Below, one piece after another: positions 1-6,980 of a stretch of 64,000 nucleotides of DNA. This stretch comes from UBA4744 sp963723165 (GTDB lineage: Bacteria; Actinomycetota; Acidimicrobiia; Spongiisociales; UBA4744). Location of the stretch: assembly GCA_963723165.1 (NCBI GenBank), contig CAVRPP010000002.1, forward strand, positions 62,001 through 126,000. Reading direction: 5' to 3'. The translations under genes and the position numbers were made by a program. The notes below the pieces were generated by a model. The model was not told where the DNA came from. It searched no databases and saw only the letters and a program-made list of their open reading frames with translations. Each line of letters opens with the position of its first letter. Positions within the stretch are counted from its first letter, which is position 1.

Positions 1-372
1 CAGCACCACGATGGCGGCCACGTTGACGCCGACCACCAACCACAAACCCAGATTGGCGAGCCGTTCGTTCCACAGACGAGCCCCGGTTAGTCGGGGCACC
101 AGGTAATAGATGGCGGCCAGATGCATCAACGTGATGAACCCGAGGACGGTGGCCGAGATGGCGATCGGACGGAGTCGCCCGTAGGTGGTGAATGCTTGCC
201 CCCCCAGGAAGTTGGGGTAGGCAAGCTTGACGAAGAGCAGCAGAGTGAAGAACCCGGCAACCAGGAGAAAGATGACCGCAGCGATCAAATGTCGCAGGGC
301 TGCCGAATCGGTGTCCCGGGGTGCAAGGAGATCGACGAGCTTTGACCGTGCCGCGGTCATGGCGGTTGCCAA
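1..372 (-). CDS. cbb3-type haem-copper oxidase subunit I, N-terminal part (cut by window edge)
   Basis: The minus strand is open from position 372 to the window edge, about 124 codons with no stop. The product would be the catalytic membrane subunit of a terminal oxidase. Two predicted membrane helices are visible, and between them is the segment YGRLRPIAISA followed by YYLVPRLTGARLWNERLA. In CcoN-type subunits the motif FGRLRPLH and the phrase YxxPRLTG occupy the same place. The TTG at 372 is preferred as start because GGAGGG at 384-379 lies 6 nt upstream. An in-frame ATG at 360 is the alternative. The haem ligands and the copper site lie outside the window, so a nitric-oxide-reductase-like relative cannot be fully excluded. 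Confidence 0.72.
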   Translation of the reverse strand, partial: MATAMTAARSKLVDLLAPRDTDSAALRHLIAAVIFLLVAGFFTLLLFVKLAYPNFLGGQAFTTYGRLRPIAISATVLGFITLMHLAAIYYLVPRLTGARLWNERLANLGLWLVVGVNVAAIVVL

Positions 373-440
373 CCCTCACCCTCCTCGAATCGAATGTCTT
401 TCCCGGCGCAGGAGCATACCCGACGCGTCCCTGGGCTGCG

Positions 441-1634
441 TCAACGCACGAGGGGATAAGGGGTCGGGGCAGGTCGGTGGGGCGGCCGGATCGGCAGTAT
501 GTGGTTGAGGGTGTGCTTCCAGTGTTGGAGCGGGTGGACGGTGGGTTTCGGTTGGAACGGGTAGCCGCCTGGACGATGCCAGGTGAGACCTCCATCCGGG
601 TGGCCGGTGATGGTCCATCCGTGCTCGTGAATGAGCCGGTGGTGGAACCCGCACAACGTTATGAGGTTGTCGAGGTTGGTTGGCCCGCCTTCGGCCCAGT
701 GGATGATGTGGTGGGCCTGGGTCCAGCGGGTTCGCCGGCAGTTTGGGAACCGGCAGCCCTGGTCGCGCAGGCGGACGAGGCGAGCCAGCCATGGTGGAAT
801 CGTCCGGGTGGTTCGTCCCACCCCGATCGTGCTGTGATCCGGGTCCGTGATGGCAAGTTGGAGACGGGCGTCGCAGGCGAGCCGGCGGAGGGTGTCGTGG
901 GCAAGGGCGGGTCCGTCGGCGACGGTGGCGGTCCCGGTGGCGTTCAGCAAGGCTTGGAGATCGGCGTGGATCAGGATGGTGGCTCGGTCGTGGTCCCGAT
1001 CGCACGCTAATTCCTGGGAGGCGAGTTCGTAGAGGGCGTCGGCGCAGCGGGCCTCGAACTCTTCGAAGACACCGGATCCCGGATCCGGATCGTATTGGTT
1101 GGCCCGGCGGGTAAGCCAGGTTGCCACGGTGGCGCCTTCCACATCAGCCATGTCGACCGTCATATGGAACCCGGGACGGTGATCCTCGAACCACCATTCG
1201 ACCCGCCGTTGTTGGTGGGTTTTGACCACTTCGGCGCTGGTGACCGTCTTGTTGACGGCCCGCAGTTCGGCAACGGTCATGAGTGGTGCCCGCTCGGCCC
1301 AGTCAGCCTCGTCTTCGGGGGTGGTGAACTTGACGAGAGCACGTAATTGGTCCCAGGACAACCTGCCGTCGGCGTAGGTCTGTCGGATTCGGGGGAGTTC
1401 TGCGAGGGTCCGGGCCACGGTGATCCATTCGCGGGCCGTGGTGATCGAGGTGGTGTAGCGGCCCGCCAACCAGTCGGCCATAGAGGTGGCGCCGTCCTCT
1501 TTCCAGACCTCGCCGGCAACCAGGCGGGTGATCTCGGTCAGGACCTCGAGGCGGAGGGCCCGTTCGCCCATGACCAGGGCATCGAGCACCTCTACGTGGG
1601 TGTTCGCCGCTTCGGTTGTCTTAGTCCCGAACAT
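441..1634 (-). CDS. DUF222 / HNH endonuclease (13E12 repeat family), copy 1
   Basis: This protein of 397 residues has an N-terminal DUF222 region and a C-terminal HNH nuclease domain. The HNH core reads CRFPNCRRT, then AHHIIHWAEGGPTNLDNLITLC and HHRLIHE, so the metal and catalytic histidines are present. Such 13E12 proteins are multicopy in actinobacteria, and several in Mycobacterium tuberculosis are in the LexA regulon. The start ATG at 1634 lies inside a palindromic LexA box with a -10 element 7 nt upstream. An in-frame start at 1664 would put the box inside the gene and is less likely. A clear paralogue lies at 53474-54670 on the same strand. The cellular role of the family is not settled; DNA-damage-induced nuclease activity is inference. 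Confidence 0.9.
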   Translation of the reverse strand: MFGTKTTEAANTHVEVLDALVMGERALRLEVLTEITRLVAGEVWKEDGATSMADWLAGRYTTSITTAREWITVARTLAELPRIRQTYADGRLSWDQLRALVKFTTPEDEADWAERAPLMTVAELRAVNKTVTSAEVVKTHQQRRVEWWFEDHRPGFHMTVDMADVEGATVATWLTRRANQYDPDPGSGVFEEFEARCADALYELASQELACDRDHDRATILIHADLQALLNATGTATVADGPALAHDTLRRLACDARLQLAITDPDHSTIGVGRTTRTIPPWLARLVRLRDQGCRFPNCRRTRWTQAHHIIHWAEGGPTNLDNLITLCGFHHRLIHEHGWTITGHPDGGLTWHRPGGYPFQPKPTVHPLQHWKHTLNHILPIRPPHRPAPTPYPLVR

Positions 1635-1647
1635 ATGTTCGATTTTA
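1627..1647 (-). promoter_or_regulatory. LexA (SOS) box overlapping -10 and start codon of DUF222 copy 1
   Basis: On the minus strand TCGAACATATGTTCGG (1642-1627) matches the actinobacterial/Bacillus SOS consensus TCGAACnnnnGTTCGA at all but the last base. The -10-like TAAAAT (1647-1642) is followed by 7 nt and then the ATG at 1634, which sits in the centre of the palindrome. This is the layout expected of a leaderless, LexA-repressed gene. Copy 2 has the same arrangement at 54663-54683. Confidence 0.8.
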
Positions 1648-1735
1648 GTGACACCAAGTGACAAGAACTAGACCTAAGAAACATCAGATGACTGGAGATC
1701 CGCCAGGCCTGGGAGTGTGAAAGGCATCCTGCGGA

Positions 1736-2059
1736 CTAGGCGCTGCCCGGGCTATCTGTCCTTTCGATGATCGCTACTACCTGTTCGAGATCTCGAGCGA
1801 ATACGAGAAGCCTATGGGTCTCAACGTTTCCATAGCCGCTGTCGTCGGACAAGAGCAGCTTCACTCTTAGGCCTGCAGCACCACACGCTTCAGCCATCAA
1901 CTGAGCATGAAAACGGTTGTTGCCCACGTTGATCCGTGTGAGTTCGTCCGTGTCCGAGTCTTTGGGTGACCGCCTCCCGATACGCGATCGAAGGCTTGTC
2001 CGCTTTTCGTGCCTGTGGTCACCCATGCGTTGCCACCTCGCTATGTGGCATTTCGCCAT
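1736..2059 (-). CDS. small DUF2007-like protein, paralogue A
   Basis: The product of up to 107 residues has a C-terminal part that aligns with the neighbouring product at 2248-2457. Both share ELT, an RFxAxxxAEACxAAGL segment, a LLLSDD/LLMSDD strand and a RLLVxxxDLExVxxxI ending. This alternation of strand and helix resembles the small putative signal-transducing DUF2007 fold, but that assignment is tentative. The N-terminal 40 residues are basic and lack a counterpart in the paralogue. No start codon exists at the position matching the shorter protein, so the start could be 2059 or 2026. The gene may be a diverged tandem duplicate whose N-terminus comes from non-coding sequence. Confidence 0.5.
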   Translation of the reverse strand: MAKCHIARWQRMGDHRHEKRTSLRSRIGRRSPKDSDTDELTRINVGNNRFHAQLMAEACGAAGLRVKLLLSDDSGYGNVETHRLLVFARDLEQVVAIIERTDSPGSA

Positions 2060-2247
2060 TGATGCTTTGAGCCATCAGCGCTCTTGCCCGTTTCTTGCAC
2101 GATGACCCCTGATCCCAGGGTTGGCTAGAGGCAGAAGCCCCCAAGACCATCCGGGGACTCATGAGCGGGCTCCTCACTCACTCATCGGCAGTCAGCCCGA
2201 CGACGAGCTCCCGGGCAGCTTCACCTGCTTACCCGAGAGATCAGGAA

Positions 2248-2457
2248 TTACGGACGGTCTTCCCCATCTGCCTTTTGGATCAACGCCGCAACTCGTTCGA
2301 GGTCGGCAGTGCGCACGAGAAGACGAATCTCTACGAAGAAGTGGGTGTCGTCGGACATGAGCAACTCCACCTCCAAGCCCGCCGCCCGGCAGGCCTCGGC
2401 GATCACGTGAGCCCGAAAACGGTCGGTACCCACCGAAACCTGTGTCAGTTCGTCCAT
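2248..2457 (-). CDS. small DUF2007-like protein, paralogue B
   Basis: The product of 69 residues is soluble and acidic and shares its whole length with the C-terminal part of the product at 1736-2059. The pattern is a short strand, a helix (RFRAHVIAEACRAAGL), a strand (VELLMSDD), a strand (IRLLVRTA) and a helix (LERVAALIQKAD). A -10-like TAGAGT (2469-2464) ends 6 nt before the ATG, which suggests a leaderless transcript. No enzyme motif is visible. Function is unknown; a small ligand-binding or regulatory domain of the DUF2007 kind is a guess from size and pattern. Confidence 0.6.
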   Translation of the reverse strand: MDELTQVSVGTDRFRAHVIAEACRAAGLEVELLMSDDTHFFVEIRLLVRTADLERVAALIQKADGEDRP

Positions 2458-2572
2458 ACCCAGACTCTATTAGTACTCAGCTGGTCGGGGCTGCAGGCGT
2501 AGGGTCGTTCGGCCCCTGGCAGCTGTCAGATCGTGTCCATACGATGGACGAGAGGGAGTGAGAGGAGGGTCG

Positions 2573-3118
2573 ATGCGCCGCCTTCCAATTCTCGTCTTCT
2601 GTATGGCTCTGCTGGTGATGTCTTGTGGCGTTCTGACGAACGATTCACCTCCCTGGGGCCTGGACACCATCGACATGCCGGACACGGTGGAGGAAGTCCA
2701 GGCGACGATTTCCGGATTCCCCGATGAGATCGACGGTCTCTCTCGCTCGGGTGGCGCGATTCTTGGAGGATCCGCCGGGGTCATGTACGGCGAGGAGGGG
2801 ATCTTCTGGATCGTGCAGGTCCAACCGACCGAGCAAATCGAGATGCTGGGCATGGCCGGGGTGAACACGCCGACCGACTGGTTGGAATTCGTTGGCTCGG
2901 GTAGGGCAGGAGGGGTTCTCGAAGAGACAGCACTATCCGGAAGCCTTCTCTGGGTTACCCGGACCGATGAGTGGGAGACGGCACCGGGCCAGATGGGTAC
3001 CGCCTACCTGCTCGACTGGGCCCAACCGGGTGGTGACTTCACCTTCTTCATTCAGGCCGGTTCGGAAGCCGGCCGCGAAGCCCTGGTCGATGCCTTCATC
3101 ACCGCAGCCGGCGGTTGA
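2573..3118 (+). CDS. predicted lipoprotein of unknown function
   Basis: The product of 181 residues starts with a basic n-region and a hydrophobic core ending in LLVMSC, a lipobox whose cysteine would be about residue 18. The mature part has no motif that I recognise. It is rich in Gly and acidic residues and is probably exposed on the outer face of the membrane. The ATG at 2573 is preferred over the in-frame GTG at 2558 because it gives a normal signal peptide and has GGAGGG at 2564-2569. TACGAT at 2540-2545 is a plausible -10. The gene stands alone, 115 nt before the ABC transporter. Confidence 0.7.
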   Translation: MRRLPILVFCMALLVMSCGVLTNDSPPWGLDTIDMPDTVEEVQATISGFPDEIDGLSRSGGAILGGSAGVMYGEEGIFWIVQVQPTEQIEMLGMAGVNTPTDWLEFVGSGRAGGVLEETALSGSLLWVTRTDEWETAPGQMGTAYLLDWAQPGGDFTFFIQAGSEAGREALVDAFITAAGG

Positions 3119-3161
3119 TCACAGGTGATCCCGGTATCGAAAAAGTCCACTAACCGGCCCC

Positions 3162-3181
3162 ATAGGGACCATTGCCCCTAT
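3162..3181. promoter_or_regulatory. possible DosR/LuxR-type dyad upstream of the ABC transporter
   Basis: The sequence ATAGGGACCATTGCCCCTAT is an interrupted inverted repeat (ATAGGG/CCCTAT). It resembles the mycobacterial DosR box TTSGGGACTWWAGTCCCSAA in its GGGAC-n6-CCC core. It lies about 55 nt upstream of the ATG at 3234. The match is partial and no DosR-type regulator is encoded in the window. Confidence 0.3.
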
Positions 3182-3233
3182 CGGTCTGTGTCCCGTAACC
3201 AGTAGTAAGGGACGTACGGCGTTTAGGGGATTC

Positions 3234-4178
3234 ATGAGCCCGGCTGACAACGGCAATTCATTCGCCATTCAGACAACCAGCATTTCCCGGACCTTCGGTG
3301 AACTCATTGCGGTGGACAGCATCGATCTGTCCGTCGAGCACGGCGAGTTGTTCTCGCTTCTGGGACCGAACGGCGCAGGCAAGACCACCACGATCAAGAT
3401 GCTGTGTTGTCTGCTGAAACCGACCGGCGGCACGGCCACGATCATGGGTCACGACATACAGAAGGATCCCCTGGCGGTGAAGAGCGTCATCGACGTCTCG
3501 CCGCAGGAGACTGCCATCGCCGAGCGTCTCAATGCCTGGGAAAACTTGACCCTCATGGCTGGACTCCACGGACTCGACAAACAAGCGGCCCGGGAGCGGT
3601 CAGGGGAATTGCTGGAGATGATGGCTCTCGACGGGCGGGCCAAGGAGAAGGTGAAGAACTACTCCGGAGGGATGAAACGCCGACTCAGCATCGCCATGGC
3701 GCTGGTCTCGGATCCCCAGGTGCTGTTCCTGGACGAGCCGACCCTCGGTCTCGACCCGCAGTCGCGCCGGGCCATCTGGGAACACGTCGAACGCCTCAAG
3801 GGTGACAAGACGGTCGTGCTCACCACCCACTACCTCGAAGAAGCCGACGTCCTGGCCGACCGGGTCGCCATCATCGATGAGGGGAAGATCGTCGCGCTGG
3901 GAACCCCGAAGGAACTGAAAGAGAGCATCGCCGGCGATCAGGTTCTGGTCGTCGAAGCAAGCAACCTGACCGATGACGCCGTCGATGCCCTCCGGCAGCT
4001 GTACCCGGTTGTGCGGCGCACAGAGGGAGGCGTGGAGATCGAGGGCGAAGTTGCGAATGTCTACGACATACAGGACGTTCTGCGACCCAGGGGCGTCACG
4101 ATCGATTCGACCTACAAGAAGCAGACCACGTTGGACGACGTGTTCCTACGGCTCACCGGAAAGCAGCTGAGAGAATGA
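3234..4178 (+). CDS. ABC transporter ATP-binding protein (DrrA/CcmA-like)
   Basis: The product of 314 residues is the ATPase of an ABC-2 type exporter. The order of motifs is complete: Walker A GPNGAGKTT, the Q-loop region, the signature YSGGMKRRLS, Walker B LFLDEPTLGLDP and the switch histidine in LTTHYLEEAD. A C-terminal extension of about 90 residues ends in TLDDVFLRLTG, as in DrrA-like proteins that export antibiotics or lipids. The stop overlaps the start of the permease gene (ATGA at 4175-4178), so the two are translationally coupled. AGGGG lies just upstream of the ATG. The substrate cannot be read from the sequence. Confidence 0.92.
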   Translation: MSPADNGNSFAIQTTSISRTFGELIAVDSIDLSVEHGELFSLLGPNGAGKTTTIKMLCCLLKPTGGTATIMGHDIQKDPLAVKSVIDVSPQETAIAERLNAWENLTLMAGLHGLDKQAARERSGELLEMMALDGRAKEKVKNYSGGMKRRLSIAMALVSDPQVLFLDEPTLGLDPQSRRAIWEHVERLKGDKTVVLTTHYLEEADVLADRVAIIDEGKIVALGTPKELKESIAGDQVLVVEASNLTDDAVDALRQLYPVVRRTEGGVEIEGEVANVYDIQDVLRPRGVTIDSTYKKQTTLDDVFLRLTGKQLRE

Positions 4179-4897
4179 GGTCCCTGGAGTTGGCCAAGCG
4201 GAACTTCAGAGAGGTGTGGCGTGATCCCCTCTCGCTGGGGATCACGGTGGGGCTGCCGATCCTTCTGTTACTCGTCCTCCAGCTTTTCGGGAGCGCGGAC
4301 CCGTTCTTCACACCCACTGTGTTGGCGCCAGGAATCGTGCTGTTCGGTTTCGTCATGCTGATGTTCAGCTCGGCCATGATCTTGTCCCGTGACCGGGAGA
4401 GTGCCTTCTTCTCCCGGCTATTGACGGCTCCGGTCAGGGCAAGAGACTTTGTTGCCGCCTACTCCCTGCCTTATCTGCCGGTTGCGATCCTCCAGGGAAT
4501 CCTGCTCTTCGCCATCGGGCTTTTCCTAGGACTGGAGGTCAGCGGCAGTGTGATTCTGGTCATTCTCGTGCTGCTGGTTACCTCGATCTTCTACATCGGA
4601 TTGGGAATGGTCCTGGGATCCTTGCTTCCGCTTGCCCCTCTGTCCGGCGCCTACGCCGTGGTCTTGCTGTTGACCATCTTCGGAGGAGCCTGGATGGACT
4701 TAGAAGCGATTGGCGGCGTATTCCAGAGCGTCGGCAACGCCCTTCCGTTTGCGCACGCCCTCGATGCAACCCGGGATGTCATGGTTGAGGGCGCCGGCTT
4801 CGGCGCCATTGCCACGGACTTCTACTGGGTGCTCGGCTACACCGTGGTCGTCGTCGCCCTGGCCCTCTTCTTCTTCCGGCGCAAGATGACGGAGTAG
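4175..4897 (+). CDS. ABC-2 type transporter permease
   Basis: The product of 240 residues has six hydrophobic segments, the usual number for ABC-2 permeases. It includes a central PFAHALDATRDVMVEG stretch before the last helix, a region commonly conserved in DrrB/YadH-type permeases. It overlaps the ATPase gene by 4 nt and forms a minimal exporter with it. No accessory substrate-binding or membrane-fusion gene follows, and the next gene starts about 200 nt downstream behind its own promoter candidate. Confidence 0.9.
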   Translation: MRSLELAKRNFREVWRDPLSLGITVGLPILLLLVLQLFGSADPFFTPTVLAPGIVLFGFVMLMFSSAMILSRDRESAFFSRLLTAPVRARDFVAAYSLPYLPVAILQGILLFAIGLFLGLEVSGSVILVILVLLVTSIFYIGLGMVLGSLLPLAPLSGAYAVVLLLTIFGGAWMDLEAIGGVFQSVGNALPFAHALDATRDVMVEGAGFGAIATDFYWVLGYTVVVVALALFFFRRKMTE

Positions 4898-5033
4898 CGA
4901 GACGCAAGTACCAGCCCGCGAGGTTGGGCTGAGACGCCATCAGTCGTCTTGGAGCGGTCGTGTGAGACCAAGACCGAGAGATCGTTCCAAAGGCTGAGGG
5001 TGTCCGATCTCGTGATCAATACACCGTCCACCG

Positions 5034-5061
5034 TTGCCGATCCGCATCGGCGCGGTAGAGT
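5034..5061 (+). promoter_or_regulatory. candidate promoter for the cytochrome bc cluster
   Basis: TTGCCG (5034-5039), a 16-nt spacer and TAGAGT (5056-5061) resemble a vegetative promoter 38 nt before the ATG at 5099. This is the only good candidate in the 200-nt gap after the ABC transporter. Confidence 0.35.
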
Positions 5062-5098
5062 ACGACGTCCTTGGTGGCGATAGAGATGAGCGCGGGCA

Positions 5099-5727
5099 AT
5101 GAACCGGTTGGCTGAGCTGACGGAGAAACAACGGACCCGGCTGGGTGCCGCCGCCCTGCTCGTCGGCACGCTGATGCTGGCCGTCGGCGTCGTTATTGCT
5201 CACTACGCGCTCGTTTCCCAAGACCGTATTGATCGATGGGGTCGACGTTCCCCTCCAGGTCGACTACCTCGGGTGGATTCCCCGAGGCTGGCAATGGGTA
5301 ACGCTCGGACAGCTGATTGCGTTTGGTGGGTCGCAGCTCATGGTGATCGGCTCTCTCTTCTTGTGGTTCGTCGGACGCAAGCTCACCTGGGCCAGGGCGA
5401 CCTTTGGCGCATTCATCGCGTGGATCGAGCTGGTCCTCTACTTCGGAGTGGTTCCGTCCGAGTGGCTCAACCTCACACAGGGACCGCTCGAATTCACCGC
5501 CCAACGGATCGCCTTCACGATTCCCCCGTGGCTGGTGCTCGGCAATGAGGTCGAGATCAGTTATCTCGGCGATCAAGGACGCCGTATCGGGTGGCTACAA
5601 CACGGTCATGCTCGGTGTTGCGTTCGTCTTCGCGTACAAACTCCAGGACTGGGGCAAGAAGAAACCCCAAGCCGCCGGGGAACAGAAGGAGTCCGTGTAC
5701 GGCCGGCCCCTGGTGAAGGGCGACTGA
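5099..5727 (+). CDS. multi-pass membrane protein of the cytochrome bc cluster (two frameshifts)
   Basis: Three overlapping frames join into one protein of about 208 residues. The N-terminus (EKQRTRLGAAALLVG and a helix) runs to about 5215. The middle (GWIPRGWQWVTLGQLIAFGG and three helices) runs to about 5565. The C-terminus (SAIKDAVSGGYNTVMLGVAFVFAYKLQDWGKKK) ends at 5727. Each junction is repaired by removing one base. The protein has about five membrane helices and no cofactor motif. It is the first gene of the cluster and is followed 1 nt later by the ferredoxin gene, so it is probably an accessory or anchoring subunit. I do not recognise the family. The two frameshifts are probably sequence errors. 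Confidence 0.6.
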
Positions 5728-5728
5728 A

Positions 5729-6181
5729 ATGGCACGCACCGATGTCTGGTTTGAGACCCCACCGTTTCGCGATGATTATCAACTGGCGCTGGTTGAGACC
5801 GAGTACGTGCAGCAGGGTCTTCGGCCAAAACAGTTTCTCCACATCGATCAATCCGAGTGCATCCTCTGCGAAGGGTGCGTCGACATCTGTCCGTGGAAGT
5901 GCATCCACTATCTCTCGACGTCGGCCATCGCCGAGGCCCACGGTGTGGCCAACCCGGCTGAGGACCAGGAAGCGTTCGGTTTCTTCGTGGTCGATGAGAT
6001 CGAGTGCACCCGCTGTCAGCTGTGCATCGACCGGTGTCCGACCGGAGTGATTACGCTCGGCAAGTTTGCCGGTTCGGTGGCCGACGAGGCGATCGATGCC
6101 GGGTTGTACGAAGCGCCCTGGACGGTTGATACCGGACAGCGGGACTTCAAGAACGGGTACGCCTACGGCGTGCGCTGGTAA
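5729..6181 (+). CDS. 4Fe-4S dicluster ferredoxin of the cytochrome bc cluster
   Basis: The product of 150 residues carries two complete [4Fe-4S] motifs, CILCEGCVDICP and CTRCQLCIDRCP, separated by about 40 residues that could wrap around a partner. There is no membrane helix, so it is a cytoplasmic electron carrier or a peripheral subunit. It lies 1 nt after the membrane protein gene and 15 nt before cytochrome b, which argues for a stable subunit of that complex. Ordinary bc1 and b6f complexes lack such a subunit. Spacing of the cysteines resembles NuoI-like proteins. Whether it feeds electrons in or takes them out is unknown. Confidence 0.85.
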   Translation: MARTDVWFETPPFRDDYQLALVETEYVQQGLRPKQFLHIDQSECILCEGCVDICPWKCIHYLSTSAIAEAHGVANPAEDQEAFGFFVVDEIECTRCQLCIDRCPTGVITLGKFAGSVADEAIDAGLYEAPWTVDTGQRDFKNGYAYGVRW

Positions 6182-6196
6182 GGGAAGGACGGGACG

Positions 6197-6970
6197 TTGG
6201 CAAACGGAGACAAGACGAGCCTCAAAGAAAGGGTGGAGGAAGTCGGAGAACGGGTTCGCGCCAGCCAGGCGTGGGAGAGCATCTTCCGACCCGGATCTCC
6301 CTTCAAGAAGGGGTACACCGACAGCCCCCGGAACCGCTCGTACGTAATCATGAACAACGTGCTCTACCACCTTCATCCGGTGAAGGTGAAGCGCCATGGC
6401 GTGCGGTTGTCCTACACCCTTTGCCTGGGCGGTCTGAGCTTCTTCCTGTTCATCTTGCTCACGATCACCGGCATCTTCCTGATGTTCTATTACCGGCCTA
6501 CCGCGCCGGCGGCCTATGCCGACATCGAGGCCCTCTCGACCAGTGTTGCTTTTGGATCGCTGGTGAGAAACATGCACCGCTGGGGTGCCCATCTGATGGT
6601 GCTGACCGTGTTTCTGCACATGTCGAGGGTGTTCTATCACGGCGCCTACAAACCACCCCGTGAGTTCAACTGGGTCGTCGGAGTGGTGCTGCTGCTCCTG
6701 ACGCTGCTGCTGTCGTTCACCGGATATCTGCTGCCATGGGACCAGCTGGCCCTGTGGGCAGTCACGGTCGGGACCAACATGGGAGGCTTCGTCCCGGTGT
6801 TCGGCGACCAGGTCAAATTCGTTCTGCTGGGCGGGGTCGAAGTGACGGGGGCGACCCTGCTCCGTTTCTACGTCGCCCACGTCCTGTTGCTGCCGTTCAT
6901 CATCGTCATCTTCATGGCCGTTCACTTCTGGCGGGTCCGCAAAGACGGTGGGATCTCGGGACCCCTCTAA
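6197..6970 (+). CDS. cytochrome b, N-terminal half (cytochrome b6-like)
   Basis: The product of 257 residues is the four-helix, haem-carrying half of cytochrome b in the quinol oxidising complex. Visible features are RNMHRWGAHLMVLTVFLHMSRVFYHGAY in helix B, GYLLPWDQLALWAVTVGTNM before helix C, and RFYVAHVLLLPFIIVIFMAVHFWRVRKDGG in helix D, with the histidine pairs for two b haems. The protein ends after helix D, so cytochrome b is split as in b6f complexes, not fused as in the usual actinobacterial QcrB. The N-terminal 50 residues are hydrophilic. The start is TTG at 6197 behind GGAAGGACGGG. Confidence 0.9.
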   Translation: MANGDKTSLKERVEEVGERVRASQAWESIFRPGSPFKKGYTDSPRNRSYVIMNNVLYHLHPVKVKRHGVRLSYTLCLGGLSFFLFILLTITGIFLMFYYRPTAPAAYADIEALSTSVAFGSLVRNMHRWGAHLMVLTVFLHMSRVFYHGAYKPPREFNWVVGVVLLLLTLLLSFTGYLLPWDQLALWAVTVGTNMGGFVPVFGDQVKFVLLGGVEVTGATLLRFYVAHVLLLPFIIVIFMAVHFWRVRKDGGISGPL

Positions 6971-6980
6971 GGAGAGCCGT

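Noticed and set aside
5099..5727. Programmed frameshifting in the first gene of the cytochrome bc cluster
   Set aside because: No slippery heptamer or downstream pseudoknot is visible at either junction, and similar one-base breaks occur in many unrelated genes here, which points to sequence error.
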